This document shows positions 7,531 through 16,293 of a stretch of DNA of 37,173 nucleotides, in pieces (position 1 is the first letter of the stretch; the number at the start of each line of letters is the position of its first letter). Source of the stretch: Fischerella muscicola SAG 1427-1 = PCC 73103 (GTDB lineage Bacteria > Cyanobacteriota > Cyanobacteriia > Cyanobacteriales > Nostocaceae); contig NZ_AJLJ01000361.1 of NCBI RefSeq assembly GCF_000317245.1, positions 1-37,173 of the forward strand, read 5' to 3'. The notes under the pieces are model-generated. The model searched no databases, was not told the DNA's origin, and was given only the letters and a program-made list of their open reading frames with translations. Made by a program: the position numbers and the translations under genes.

Positions 7531-9183
7531 TCACTGAGGTCGCATAGAAGAAGGTAAAACTTGAATTAATTGATGTTTCTGCACAGTACCTAAAACACGA
7601 TGAGGTGTAGATAAATCAGTTGCTCGTTGTGGAGAGAGCCAAGCATAGCTATAAACTGGTAGTTCGGAAATTGTATCTACATCGTCTCCATGGTGAGGAG
7701 TGTAAAAATCAAGTAGCACTCCGGTTTTTCCTCCAACTTTCACAAATTGAATAGAATTATTCTGCAAAATTTGGGCGATCGCAGGTTGTGCTAAAAAACT
7801 TCTCAGATCTGGATTGTAATCACTCAAAAAGCCATGACTACCAATAACAGCCAAAGCTAACCAAGCTGGAATCAACCAACCAGCCAACCAGTAGTTGGAG
7901 TTCAGAAACTTCTTACCAAGGCGATAACGACCAATCCACACTGAAGGTAAAATCAAGCAACCACAGCCTAAAGCCAAACCAACAGTTGCATATTTGCGAA
8001 TCTCACCACTACCCCAAATAAAAACAAAGCTACACATCAACAACAATAAAATAGCTAACACACCAGATCCATAACTGAGATTGCGAGGAAGTTTGTTGAT
8101 ATAAGCTAATGTTGTCTGTTGATTCTCCATTTTGCCATCAAAACCCACATTACCGAGCCAGACCAGTCCTAAAGCCGCCAGCAATGCAATAAAAGGATAC
8201 AGGGAAAGACTATAGTGAGGTAAACGAGTAGAGAAAATACTAATTTCACAAAATAAAACTAATGGCAAACCAACTAAGATTAACTGATAGCGATAAATAG
8301 GGCGACGCCAAGTCAAAAATATACCAATAATAGCAAAGAAAAACCAAGGAAAGGCTTTAATAGGGACATTCCATAGATAAAATAAAATTCCATTATTACC
8401 ACGGACTTTAGAACCTAGACGAAATACAAATTCTAATAATTCTTCTATCGTATCAATGCCGTAGTTTGAAAAATTTAACCACAACCAAATGAATGTCGGA
8501 ATTAAACCCAGCAAAAAACCTAAATACAATATTGGGTTTGTCAAATGACGATGACGGCGATGTTCTCCAATCAGATAAGGAAACAAAGCTATCATTGGCA
8601 AAAAGATCATAAAGCTTCTGGCTAAGAAACCTATACCAAAACAAACGCCAACAATTAAGCTATAAATATAGCGATATTGAGAATTTAATTCTGCTTTTAA
8701 TAAAGCTAAAATTGCCAAAAGTACCAAAAAAATCATTGGCACATCAGGTGTGCCTAAACGACAGTATTGTAGCCACAAAAATTCTAAGCTCAAAATTGCC
8801 GCAGCTAACCAAGCAATTTTTTGATTTAATAAAATTTTGCCGATTTCATAGAGAATGAATATACTCAATACACCCAAAATCATACTTGGCAGACGTACGC
8901 TAGCCTCACTAATACCAAAGAGGGTATAAGAACTGGCAATTAACCAGTAAGGGCCTGGGGTTTTATGATGGGTTTGTGACCAAGGATTGATCCAATTACC
9001 AGAATCAAACATTTGACGCGATCGCCAAGCATAAAGTCCTTCATCATGGGCCATCAAGCTACTATGCCCAGAATTAAATAATAATAATGGCAGTATCCAA
9101 AATAACAAAGTTAAGTAAGGAAAGCCTATCCAAGAACGAAAACGCTGCCAAGCTAATTGATACTTTGGTAACTTAAATGACAT
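7531..9183 (-). CDS. GT39/PMT-type membrane glycosyltransferase
   Basis: 550 residues with a short cytoplasmic start, a first membrane span (about 22-36), then the acidic HDEGLYAWRSRQM loop (D47-E48), the place where dolichyl/undecaprenyl-phosphate-dependent transferases (PMT, ArnT, GT39/GT83) keep their catalytic acid. Roughly a dozen hydrophobic spans follow and then a hydrophilic C-terminal domain of about 100 residues. PGPYWLIASSYTLFGISEAS-type and RLPSMILGVLS segments are typical of the family. It should transfer a sugar from a polyprenyl-phosphate donor to a lipid, glycan or protein on the periplasmic side. The acceptor is unknown and no cell-wall or LPS genes sit beside it. ATG at 9183 fits the usual N terminus. 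Confidence 0.88.
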   Translation of the reverse strand: MSFKLPKYQLAWQRFRSWIGFPYLTLLFWILPLLLFNSGHSSLMAHDEGLYAWRSRQMFDSGNWINPWSQTHHKTPGPYWLIASSYTLFGISEASVRLPSMILGVLSIFILYEIGKILLNQKIAWLAAAILSLEFLWLQYCRLGTPDVPMIFLVLLAILALLKAELNSQYRYIYSLIVGVCFGIGFLARSFMIFLPMIALFPYLIGEHRRHRHLTNPILYLGFLLGLIPTFIWLWLNFSNYGIDTIEELLEFVFRLGSKVRGNNGILFYLWNVPIKAFPWFFFAIIGIFLTWRRPIYRYQLILVGLPLVLFCEISIFSTRLPHYSLSLYPFIALLAALGLVWLGNVGFDGKMENQQTTLAYINKLPRNLSYGSGVLAILLLLMCSFVFIWGSGEIRKYATVGLALGCGCLILPSVWIGRYRLGKKFLNSNYWLAGWLIPAWLALAVIGSHGFLSDYNPDLRSFLAQPAIAQILQNNSIQFVKVGGKTGVLLDFYTPHHGDDVDTISELPVYSYAWLSPQRATDLSTPHRVLGTVQKHQLIQVLPSSMRPQ

Positions 9184-9302
9184 TGATATTTATTTTTTTG
9201 TAACTGGTAGATTTTTGATAGACTCGCCTATTTTTCAGACTGTTTTTAATATACGTATGGTGATGCACAAATTTAGCCGACACTTCTCCTAATCCAAGTC
9301 CT

Positions 9303-9950
9303 ATGCTGCTGAGACCAGAACAACGTACTAAAATTGACGCCGGCGACGATAAAGAATTTTATTCCTTTCCCCGCTTTGTCACTCATGTAGACGAAGGCTT
9401 TATTCAACAACTAACGGATTTATATCGCGATCGCCTCCAACCCAACACACGTATTTTAGATATTATGAGTAGTTGGGTTTCTCATCTACCAGAAGAAATG
9501 CAGTTTGAGCATGTGGAAGGACACGGACTCAACGCTGAAGAATTAGCCCGCAATCCCCGCTTAGATCATTATTTTGTCCAAGATATCAACGAAAATCCTC
9601 GTTTACCACTTCCAGATCAAGAATTTGATGCTGTTCTCAACTGTGTCTCTGTGCAATATTTGCAATATCCTGAAGCAGTATTTTCCGAAATATATCGCGT
9701 CCTCAAACCAGATGGGATTGCAATTATCAGCTTTTCTAACCGCATGTTTTTTCAAAAAGCTATCCAAGCTTGGCGAGATGCATCGGAAGGAACCAGAGTT
9801 GAATTAGTTAAAGGCTATTTTAACTCTGTACATGGATTTACTACCCCAGAAGTGATTGCTCGGCAATCAAATACACCAATTTTTCTTCAGTGGTTAGGTG
9901 CTGCGGGAGGAGATCCATTTTATGCAGTGATCGCTAGACGCCACGCCTGA
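9303..9950 (+). CDS. Class I SAM-dependent methyltransferase (Methyltransf_11-like)
   Basis: 215 residues. The fold is recognisable from RILDIMSSWVSHLP (degenerate motif I at about residue 50, without GxGxG), LPDQEFDAVLNCVSVQYL (motif post-II, about 100-117) and FSEIYRVLKPDGIAIISFSNR (motif III region). The glycine-poor motif I is unusual and could weaken SAM binding, though related cyanobacterial proteins share an ILD-type start. ATG at 9303 gives the expected N terminus. It is transcribed away from the glycosyltransferase gene. Substrate unknown. A purine/pyrimidine element follows its stop directly. Confidence 0.8.
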   Translation: MLLRPEQRTKIDAGDDKEFYSFPRFVTHVDEGFIQQLTDLYRDRLQPNTRILDIMSSWVSHLPEEMQFEHVEGHGLNAEELARNPRLDHYFVQDINENPRLPLPDQEFDAVLNCVSVQYLQYPEAVFSEIYRVLKPDGIAIISFSNRMFFQKAIQAWRDASEGTRVELVKGYFNSVHGFTTPEVIARQSNTPIFLQWLGAAGGDPFYAVIARRHA

Positions 9951-10053
9951 AGGGATGGGGCATGGGGGCATTGGGCATCGGTTATTCTCCCCACACTTCC
10001 CACACTTCCCACACTTCCCACACTTCCCCCACTTCCCTATCCCCGATCCCTTC
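9951..10053. repeat. Purine-arm / pyrimidine-arm element with 9-bp tandem units, copy 1
   Basis: It begins immediately after the methyltransferase stop. A G-rich arm (AGGGATGGGGCATGGGGG) is followed by four 9-bp units CACACTTCC (9992-10027) and a C-rich arm ending CTATCCCCGATCCCTTCC. The arms can pair loosely. The same architecture recurs at 16096-16224 and 31250-31371, each directly after a stop codon. Confidence 0.7.
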
Positions 10054-10147
10054 CAAAACCAAGTCTGATCAAAAAGTAAATTTTTTGCTACAAACACTCA
10101 GAAGCCGTAATAATTGCCTTGAACGTTTATCATAACGGGAGTCAAAC

Positions 10148-10660
10148 ATGAATTTCCCTCGTGTCCGCAGGATTTTAGCTGTTGTGTTGCTGTCAGTATT
10201 GTTACTGACTACAGCCTGTACTCCAAAAGAACCTGGACGTTTTGACCAGGTACAACAAGAAAGCAGTCGTCAAAAAACTGGTCAAGCCGTTGCTAAAAAT
10301 GCAACTCAAGGTAGTGAATTTAACAAGTTTTTCCCTCCTGCCGGAGATGGATACGAGCGTGTATATACTCAAGAGAAAAAAGGTTTTGCTGAAGCTAAGT
10401 TAAAAAAAGACGGTAAAGAAGTAGCTATGCTGGCTATTTCTGATACTAAGAGTACACCCACAGCAGCAGCAAAATTTGCTAGCAGCACTAAGCAAATTGC
10501 CGGTTATCCAGCAGTAGAAGTTGGTACTACTCAAACTGCCATATTAGTCAGCGATCGCTACCAAGTAAAAGTACTTTCTCGTTCTCCGTCATTTCAAGCA
10601 AGCGATCGTGAAACCTGGATTAAAAAATTTAACCTAGCTGGTCTAGCAAAATTGAAATAA
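10148..10660 (+). CDS. Putative lipoprotein of unknown function
   Basis: 170 residues. The N terminus is a lipoprotein signal: basic residues (RVRR), a hydrophobic core, and LLTTAC with the acceptor Cys at 24 (the -3 position is Thr, slightly off the usual Leu/Val/Ile). The mature part is hydrophilic and Lys-rich, about 145 residues, with a VYTQEKKGFAEAKLKKDGKE segment and a small alpha/beta domain. ATG at 10148 with GGGAGT about 7 bases upstream. It is probably anchored to the plasma membrane or outer membrane. I do not recognise a characterised family. A 34-bp tandem repeat follows its stop. Confidence 0.75.
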   Translation: MNFPRVRRILAVVLLSVLLLTTACTPKEPGRFDQVQQESSRQKTGQAVAKNATQGSEFNKFFPPAGDGYERVYTQEKKGFAEAKLKKDGKEVAMLAISDTKSTPTAAAKFASSTKQIAGYPAVEVGTTQTAILVSDRYQVKVLSRSPSFQASDRETWIKKFNLAGLAKLK

Positions 10661-10669
10661 ACGATAACC

Positions 10670-10773
10670 AATGACCATTGTAAAGACGCGATTTATCGCA
10701 TCTAATGACCATTGTAAAGACCCGATTCATCGCATCTAATGACCATTGTAAAGACGCGATGAATCGCGTCTCT
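10670..10773. repeat. Three tandem 34-36-bp units containing GACGCGAT palindromes
   Basis: Each unit begins AATGACCATTGTAAAGAC and ends with a palindrome half (ATCGCATCT or ATCGCGTCTCT): copies at 10670-10703, 10704-10737 and 10738-10773. This fuses two repeat families seen elsewhere in the window, the AATGACC heptamers and the GAGACGCGAT palindromes. It ends 7 bp before the AAGGAG ribosome site of the next gene, so it forms part of that gene's leader. Confidence 0.85.
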
Positions 10774-10792
10774 AATAAATAAGGAGATTTTT

Positions 10793-11680
10793 GTGAGTAA
10801 ACCAATTTTTGAGTTGGTAGACGAACTACCGACAAATAACTTGACTGTTTCAATGTTGAATTCCCTGGATTTTGTCGCTCCTGGGGAATGGCAAAATGTA
10901 GTTGGTTTTGTCAACACTATTAAAACTGTAACTGGCGAAAGCGACGAAAGTCTCATTCAAGCGATCGGCGAACGAGCGATTTATCTTTACAATGATCGCT
11001 CCCAAGGGTATCAACGGGCGATGTGGTTGTATCAAACAGTTGATAGCACAGATAAAGCACTAGGTGCAGCTGCTTTGGCTAATAAGGTAGGAGAGAAAAT
11101 TCCTCTGTTGGGGTTTCTCAACTCTATTACTCCCAAAGCTGACAAAGCTCAAACTATTGATCTATGTCTGAAATTAGTTACAGAGTTAGTGGCTTTTTGT
11201 CAAATCAACGGTATTCCCGGTGATAGCATTGGGGACTTTGTCGCGTCTTTGGGTGAGTATAGTGGTGAATCACTAATTCGGATGGTGGCTTTGGTTTGTG
11301 TTGATGGTTTGATACCTCTTGGCCCAGACTTCATCAGCAAAGCCTTATCTACAATTAGTCAGACCAATCCCCAAGAGTTAGAAAAAAATACAACTTTTCA
11401 AAATATTCAAGAGGCGATTCCTGGTCAAAGTTCTAGCAGCAAACTGAATTTTATTGGCGAAAGCTTTAACTCGGTTCAAGGTTGGATGAGTAACTTGGTT
11501 AACGCTAATAATTTGACGCCTCAAAAAGTAGTTCATAATTTGCAAAGTTTTGCCGAAATCGCTGATGACAAATTAGATTATTTAGGAGCATTCCTTGATG
11601 TAGCGACAAATTACTACGAACACACAGGTACACAAACCCTTGCACGTCGTTTAATTGAGCGGGCTGTGGCAGAAATTTAG
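10793..11680 (+). CDS. Conserved-looking protein of unknown function
   Basis: 295 residues starting at GTG 10793, supported by a strong AAGGAG at 10781-10786. The protein appears soluble and mostly helical, with no signal peptide, no membrane segment, no obvious catalytic motif and few Cys. Segments such as GERAIYLYNDRSQGYQRAMWLYQ (in two parts) and ALAGxxANKVGEKIPLLGFL-like helices suggest a helical-bundle fold. It lies between a lipoprotein and alr, with a 235-bp gap to alr, so it is probably its own transcription unit. I do not recognise a family and assign no function. Confidence 0.7.
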   Translation: MSKPIFELVDELPTNNLTVSMLNSLDFVAPGEWQNVVGFVNTIKTVTGESDESLIQAIGERAIYLYNDRSQGYQRAMWLYQTVDSTDKALGAAALANKVGEKIPLLGFLNSITPKADKAQTIDLCLKLVTELVAFCQINGIPGDSIGDFVASLGEYSGESLIRMVALVCVDGLIPLGPDFISKALSTISQTNPQELEKNTTFQNIQEAIPGQSSSSKLNFIGESFNSVQGWMSNLVNANNLTPQKVVHNLQSFAEIADDKLDYLGAFLDVATNYYEHTGTQTLARRLIERAVAEI

Positions 11681-11694
11681 TTTCATATCTTCAT

Positions 11695-11729
11695 GGATAA
11701 TTAGTAAGAAATTTTATTACTAATTATCC
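11695..11729. terminator. Inverted repeat after the unknown gene, possible weak terminator
   Basis: Perfect 13-bp arms GGATAATTAGTAA/TTACTAATTATCC around a 9-base loop, 14 bp after the stop at 11680. The stem is AT-rich and lacks a T-run, so termination is uncertain; it may instead stabilise the 3' end of the mRNA. Confidence 0.4.
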
Positions 11730-11915
11730 TTATTAAAAGAATAATTCCTAAGAAGAAATGCGAGCAAAAAAGTAATCAATTAAACTGGAAATTAAAGGGT
11801 TGTATTCGATAATTAACACGACGAACTAGGAGTGTTGTTTGTTGTTTGGTGTTTTAACAACTAACTACTAACCACCAATAAGCAACTAGTTGAAAGAGTT
11901 AACCACACAACCCCA

Positions 11916-13034
11916 ATGAATCAGCATCACATTGAAGTCACAGTTTCTGCTAGAAAGTTTAAAGACAATATTCGCTACATCCGAGATTTTGTTGCACCTG
12001 CAAAGTTGTGCGTAGTGATGAAAGCAAATGCTTACGGACATGGTTTAAGGCAGTTAGCAACAACAGCTGTTGTGGCAGGAGCAGATTATATTGGTATTTG
12101 CACAAATCCAGAAGCAACAACTATCCGTGATTTGGGTTTGGATGTCAAACTCCTGCGTCTACGCATGGCGCTACCACAAGAATTAGAAGAATCGATGCGC
12201 CACCTGGATATAGAAGAACAGGTGGGAACAATGGAAGCAGCAGAGTATTTAGCTGATGCAGGGGTAAAACGCAACAAAAAAATTCCCGTGCATATCAATA
12301 TTGATACAGGGATGGGTAGAAGTGGTTTCTTTTCGTCTCAGATTGAAGAATTAAAGAAAGTTTGTGCTTTGCCGGGTTTGTCTATTGTAGGGATTATGAC
12401 TCATTTTGCTGGTGCCGACGGTAAAGATCTGGCGTTTACAGAAAAGCAGATGGCAGATTTTTATCATGTTCGTACTGCTTTGAATGACTACTTACCAGAA
12501 AATGTACTAACTCATACTCATAATAGTGCTGCAACAGTACGCCTGACTCCGAAATGTAATAGTTTGGTCAGGGTTGGTGCTGCTTGTTACGGGGTACGCA
12601 CTTCACGGGACTTTGAAAACCCGCTAGAACTGAAACCAGTGATGTCAGTAAAAACCAGGGTAGCACAGGTAAGGAAAATACCAGCAGGTAAAACTATTGG
12701 TTATGGCAGTTTATATACTACTCAACGCGATAGTTTGATTGCATCTTTACCTGTGGGTTTTGGTGAAGGTTATCCGCGATCGCTATTTAACAAAGGCATT
12801 GTTTTAATTCAGGGTCAGCGTTGTCCAGTGGTGGGACGAGTTTCACTCAATATCACAACAGTAGATGTTACCGACCTACCAAAAGAAGTAAAATGGGGAG
12901 ATGAAGTGGTATTGGTTGGTAATCAAGGTAACGAGGAGATTACCTTTGAAGAATTAGCAGATAAGTTTCAGAGTGTACACACAGAAATCAACCTGATGGC
13001 TGGTTTTATGAACCAGGTAAGTTACTTATATTGA
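11916..13034 (+). CDS. alr: Alanine racemase (possibly broader amino-acid racemase)
   Basis: 372 residues, PLP-dependent fold III. The PLP lysine is K36 in VVMKANAYGHG. INIDTGMGRSG and MTHFAGADG match the barrel motifs, and GYGSLYTTQ in the C-terminal domain carries the catalytic Tyr equivalent to Tyr265 of Geobacillus Alr. It interconverts L- and D-Ala for peptidoglycan. Two positions are unusual: VGFGEGYPR has Phe where Geobacillus Alr has Tyr284, and GRVSLNITTVDV replaces the usual GRVCMDQ. Such changes shape the substrate pocket, so broad-spectrum racemase activity is possible. The ATG at 11916 fits the family start. A strong terminator follows at 13063. Confidence 0.9.
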   Translation: MNQHHIEVTVSARKFKDNIRYIRDFVAPAKLCVVMKANAYGHGLRQLATTAVVAGADYIGICTNPEATTIRDLGLDVKLLRLRMALPQELEESMRHLDIEEQVGTMEAAEYLADAGVKRNKKIPVHINIDTGMGRSGFFSSQIEELKKVCALPGLSIVGIMTHFAGADGKDLAFTEKQMADFYHVRTALNDYLPENVLTHTHNSAATVRLTPKCNSLVRVGAACYGVRTSRDFENPLELKPVMSVKTRVAQVRKIPAGKTIGYGSLYTTQRDSLIASLPVGFGEGYPRSLFNKGIVLIQGQRCPVVGRVSLNITTVDVTDLPKEVKWGDEVVLVGNQGNEEITFEELADKFQSVHTEINLMAGFMNQVSYLY

Positions 13035-13062
13035 TTCAGGTGATGTGCTTTTTCCCATCTTG

Positions 13063-13090
13063 GCACGGCAAATTAGCCGTGCTTTTATTA
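13063..13090 (+). terminator. Rho-independent terminator of alr
   Basis: GC-rich 7-bp stem GCACGGC/GCCGTGC with a 6-base loop AAATTA, followed by TTTTATTA. It sits 29 bp after the alr stop and ends the alr transcript. Confidence 0.85.
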
Positions 13091-13189
13091 TATTTAGGGA
13101 ACAGATATATAGTTCAGAGTTTAATTGAGCTAATTTTAATTTAATAGAAGAAAATAGAAGCAGAACTCAGCATCAAGTCACAAATACCC

Positions 13190-13510
13190 ATGAGTAAACT
13201 ATTTCTCTACGCCGAGTATCAAGTATCTATACCTTTCACTCAAATTGATTGGGTTCCCATCAATGTAGAAATGAAAAAATTCTCAGGACTGCAATCTAAA
13301 ACCTGGCTAAGTGGGATCAACACCAATACTGTTGGTGGTTTTTATGAATTTGATTCGCTAGAGAACGCACAAAAATATATTGATAGCTTGTTAATTCCAT
13401 TTGCAAAACAGGTGAATGGAAATCTGACTGTGAAACTTTTTGATGGTGATATCACGAAAGAAGCCTGCATTGGTATGAATTCTCCCTTTTATTCGATAGA
13501 CTCCAAATAG
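13190..13510 (+). CDS. YdhR-like small protein (dimeric alpha-beta barrel)
   Basis: 106 residues with the length and layout of the YdhR/antibiotic-biosynthesis-monooxygenase-like fold: an N-terminal strand (KLFLYAEYQVSI), a central KTWLSGINTNTVGGFYEFDS segment where the GGFYxF strand is typical, and a helix ENAQKYIDSLLIPFAKQ. The family is grouped with possible monooxygenases, but activity is rarely shown. ATG at 13190. The DUF938 methyltransferase starts only 29 bp after its stop, so the two are probably co-transcribed. Confidence 0.6.
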   Translation: MSKLFLYAEYQVSIPFTQIDWVPINVEMKKFSGLQSKTWLSGINTNTVGGFYEFDSLENAQKYIDSLLIPFAKQVNGNLTVKLFDGDITKEACIGMNSPFYSIDSK

Positions 13511-13539
13511 TGTAACCCAACAAAATACAGAAGCGATAA

Positions 13540-14193
13540 ATGTCACCATTAGAAAAACCTGGACTGGATCCGCATCCACTTAGTCCTTATGTTGCTTGGG
13601 CAGGCGATCGCAACCGTGATGCTATTCTAGAAGTATTCAAACAAAGGCTACCCAACAACGAAGGTCAAATTCTTGAGTTTGCCTCTGGTAGTGGTATGCA
13701 CATCAACTACTTCGCTTCCCATTTCCAGCATCTAAGTTTTCAACCCTCAGACATGAATGAAGAAGTGTTTGAAAATATTAGGCAATTAACTCAACAGACT
13801 CAAGCCCAAAACGTCCAACCACCAATCAAACTGGACTTAGATCAACCACAAACTTGGTCAGTTTTAGCTGGAAAAAAATTTGATGCCATTTTCTGTATTA
13901 ATATTTTTCAAGTTGCACCAATCTCTGTTGCGGATGGCATGATGAATTGTACAGTCAACTATCTCAGTGATCACGGCTCTTTATTCATCTATGGCCCATT
14001 TAAAGTGGATGGCAAGTATACAACACCTTCAAACGAAGAATTTGATAGAACTCTTCTATCTTCTAAAGTACCAGAATGGGGTTTAAAAGATATTGCAGAT
14101 ATCACAAATACTGCTCAAAAATATGAGCTAAAGCTAAAGGAAATTATTGATATGCCAGCCAATAATTTTACTCTCGTTTATAGTTTGGGTTGA
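13540..14193 (+). CDS. DUF938 (METTL26-like) SAM-dependent methyltransferase
   Basis: 217 residues. The N terminus SPYVAWAGDRNRDAILEV, then ILEFASGSGMHINYFA (SAM-binding motif I, about residues 44-59), a QPSDMNEEVFENI acidic-loop segment, FDAIFCINIFQVAP, and GSLFIYGPFKVDGKYTTPSN are hallmarks of DUF938, the family of human METTL26. Substrate is unknown. ATG at 13540, 29 bp behind the YdhR-like gene, with which it may form a two-gene unit. The 729-bp spacer after it is filled with repeats. Confidence 0.88.
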   Translation: MSPLEKPGLDPHPLSPYVAWAGDRNRDAILEVFKQRLPNNEGQILEFASGSGMHINYFASHFQHLSFQPSDMNEEVFENIRQLTQQTQAQNVQPPIKLDLDQPQTWSVLAGKKFDAIFCINIFQVAPISVADGMMNCTVNYLSDHGSLFIYGPFKVDGKYTTPSNEEFDRTLLSSKVPEWGLKDIADITNTAQKYELKLKEIIDMPANNFTLVYSLG

Positions 14194-14203
14194 TGAATTT
14201 TAA

Positions 14204-14237
<34 letters not shown>

Positions 14238-14276
14238 AATCCCCATAAATAAATTCAGGGGATTTAATAAGAGACG

Positions 14277-14427
14277 ATTTATAAAGTAAACCTTAAATTG
14301 TAGGGTGCGTTATAGCAACGCTTAACGCACCGAGAAAGATGGTGCGTTACGGCTAATCTTAACTCTCTCAAACTCCAAAATCCTTGCATAGCCGTAACAC
14401 ACCCTACTTAATATTTACTTTATAAAT
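14277..14427. mobile_element. MITE-like 151-bp element with about 38-bp terminal inverted repeats
   Basis: The left end ATTTATAAAGTAAACCTTAA...GTAGGGTGCGTTA and the right end (reverse complement ATTTATAAAGTAAATATTAA...GTAGGGTGTGTTA) match over most of 38 bp. Inside, GGTGCGTTACGGCTA (from 14341) is another inverted partner of the right end, and GGTGCGTTA/TAACGCACC forms a hairpin near 14305-14331. No coding frame. The element lies between the DUF938 gene and sat. Confidence 0.7.
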
Positions 14428-14455
14428 AAGCTCTAAGGACATATTATTTCTCGCG

Positions 14456-14516
14456 CTACGCATCTCGTAGACGCGCAGCGGCTTCTCGTTCGCTCTTAGC
14501 GTTCCCGAAGGGTAGA
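14456..14516. repeat. Dispersed GC-rich repeat (CGTAGACGCGCAGCGGCTTC type)
   Basis: A GC-rich block in an AT-rich spacer with palindromic pieces (CGCTACGCATCTCGTAGACG, AGCGGCTTCTC). The inner part of the element at 30498-30557, read in reverse, carries similar CGTAGACGC and AGCGGCTTC segments, which suggests a shared repeat family. The rest of the spacer (14517-14922) is AT-rich; I see no gene in it and no clear promoter box. Confidence 0.5.
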
Positions 14517-14922
14517 GTAATAAATGTTTTTATTTCTTTCCATAAATAAATTTAGGCGGCTCAAGACCATTTTTTATTGTTCTTTCTTTTGCCTTTTAAC
14601 TTTTTACTTTTGCCTTGTTTGGTCAAGGAGCGCAGCAATCCTGTGCTCCTAAAGACATGGTTTGTTTGTTAAAAAATTTGTGTAAATATTTTATCTCTAA
14701 AAAAGATACGCAGTCTTTTTTCACTTGTTCAAAGTATATTTAGCGCATTTGATTGGATAGAAAAGCTTTAAAAATGATAATAATTACGTAAATTGACTTA
14801 AAAATCAGGTATATATTTTATTTTTAAATTCAACTATAAATTTTGCTCTATACATACTTACAGTTTGGTAAGTTATTAACATACCTTAAAAAAAACTGTA
14901 TTTAAGTCAATAAGGGGCAAAG

Positions 14923-16095
14923 TTGAGTTATCATCCAGAAGGCATTCCTCCTCACGGTGGGCAGTTGGTTAATCGCATTGCTACACCTGAACAAAAAGAA
15001 ATATTTATTTCCAAGGCCGAGTTTCTGCCGCGCGTGCAACTTGACCAAAGAGCAGTTTCTGATTTAGAAATGATTGCGATCGGTGGTTTTAGTCCGCTCA
15101 CGGGTTTTATGAATCAGCAGGACTACGATCGCGTTGTTGCTGAAATGCGATTAGCTAACGGCACTGTGTGGTCAATTCCCATTACACTTTCAGTTAGTGA
15201 AGAAGTAGCAGCCTCTCTTACCGAAGGTGGTTTGGTGCGTTTGGATAACCCCGAAGGCAGATTTATCGGGGTTTTGGAACTCACTCAAAAATATCGCTAC
15301 GACAAACAGCGGGAAGCAATCAATGTCTATCGCACCGATGAAGAAAAACATCCCGGTGTACAGGTAGTCTACAATCAAGGGCCTGTGAATCTTGCGGGTG
15401 ATGTGTGGTTATTAGAACGCGATCGCCATGCCTACTTCCCTGCCTACCAAATTGATCCCGCCGAATCACGGCAATTATTCCAGCAAAAAGGCTGGAAAAC
15501 TGTTGTTGGCTTCCAAACTCGTAACCCCATTCACCGCGCCCATGAATATATCCAAAAGTGTGCGCTAGAAACCGTAGATGGTCTATTTTTGCATCCTTTG
15601 GTAGGGGCAACAAAAGATGATGATATCCCCGCTGATGTGCGGATGCGTTGCTATGAAATTCTCCTAGAACATTACTATCCCCAAGATAGAGTAATTTTAG
15701 CAATTAACCCCTCAGCCATGCGTTACGCCGGGCCGCGTGAGGCAATTTTCCATGCTTTAATTCGTAAGAACTACGGCTGTACTCACTTTATCGTCGGGCG
15801 GGATCATGCAGGTGTTGGTGATTATTACGGAACCTATGACGCTCAATACATCTTCGCTGAGTTTAAACCAGAAGAAATTGGCATCACACCAATGATGTTT
15901 GAACATGCCTTCTACTGCACCCGTACCAAGCAGATGGCGACAACCAAAACTAGTCCCAGCAAGCCAGAAGAACGTGTTCACCTATCGGGTACAAAAGTAC
16001 GAGAAATGTTGCGTCGGGGCGAGTTACCCCCACCAGAATTTTCCCGCCCAGAGGTAGCAGCAGAATTAGCACGGGCGATGAAAGTACCTGTTTAG
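14923..16095 (+). CDS. sat: Sulfate adenylyltransferase (ATP sulfurylase)
   Basis: 390 residues. It converts sulfate and ATP to adenosine phosphosulfate and PPi, the first step of sulfate assimilation in the cytosol. Motifs: QTRNPIHRAHEY (about 198-209, ATP/sulfate site), GRDHAGVGDYYG (about 292-303), and HLSGTKVREMLRRGELPPPE near the end. The length fits single-domain prokaryotic Sat with no fused APS kinase. The start is TTG at 14923 with AAGGGG about 7 bases upstream; the MSYHPEGIPPHGGQLVNR terminus matches cyanobacterial homologues. It appears monocistronic, flanked by a repeat-filled spacer and the purine/pyrimidine element. Confidence 0.96.
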   Translation: MSYHPEGIPPHGGQLVNRIATPEQKEIFISKAEFLPRVQLDQRAVSDLEMIAIGGFSPLTGFMNQQDYDRVVAEMRLANGTVWSIPITLSVSEEVAASLTEGGLVRLDNPEGRFIGVLELTQKYRYDKQREAINVYRTDEEKHPGVQVVYNQGPVNLAGDVWLLERDRHAYFPAYQIDPAESRQLFQQKGWKTVVGFQTRNPIHRAHEYIQKCALETVDGLFLHPLVGATKDDDIPADVRMRCYEILLEHYYPQDRVILAINPSAMRYAGPREAIFHALIRKNYGCTHFIVGRDHAGVGDYYGTYDAQYIFAEFKPEEIGITPMMFEHAFYCTRTKQMATTKTSPSKPEERVHLSGTKVREMLRRGELPPPEFSRPEVAAELARAMKVPV

Positions 16096-16224
16096 GGATC
16101 GGGGAAAGGGATCGGGGAACGGGGAATGGGGATCGGGCATTGTGTATTACTTATTCTCCCTGCACCCTGCACCCTGCACCCTGCTCCCTTGTCCCCCGTT
16201 CCCCTTTCCCCTTTCCCCAATCCC
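16096..16224. repeat. Purine-arm / pyrimidine-arm element with CCCTGCA heptamers, copy 2
   Basis: It starts directly after the sat stop. A G-rich arm of repeated GGGATCGGGGAA-like words is followed by four CCCTGCA/T heptamers (16158-16185) and a C-rich arm (CCCCCGTTCCCCTTTCCCC). The arms are largely complementary and could form a long imperfect hairpin, possibly ending sat transcription. Confidence 0.7.
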
Positions 16225-16293
16225 AAATCTTTACACTACAGCCCTCTGCCCGATAAGCTTAATAAGCTGGTGGACTAAGGGCTGATAGCAATT

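Noticed and set aside
14517..14922. NtcA-type site (GTA-N8-TAC) upstream of sat
   Set aside because: A GTA near 14872 has no TAC at the right spacing.
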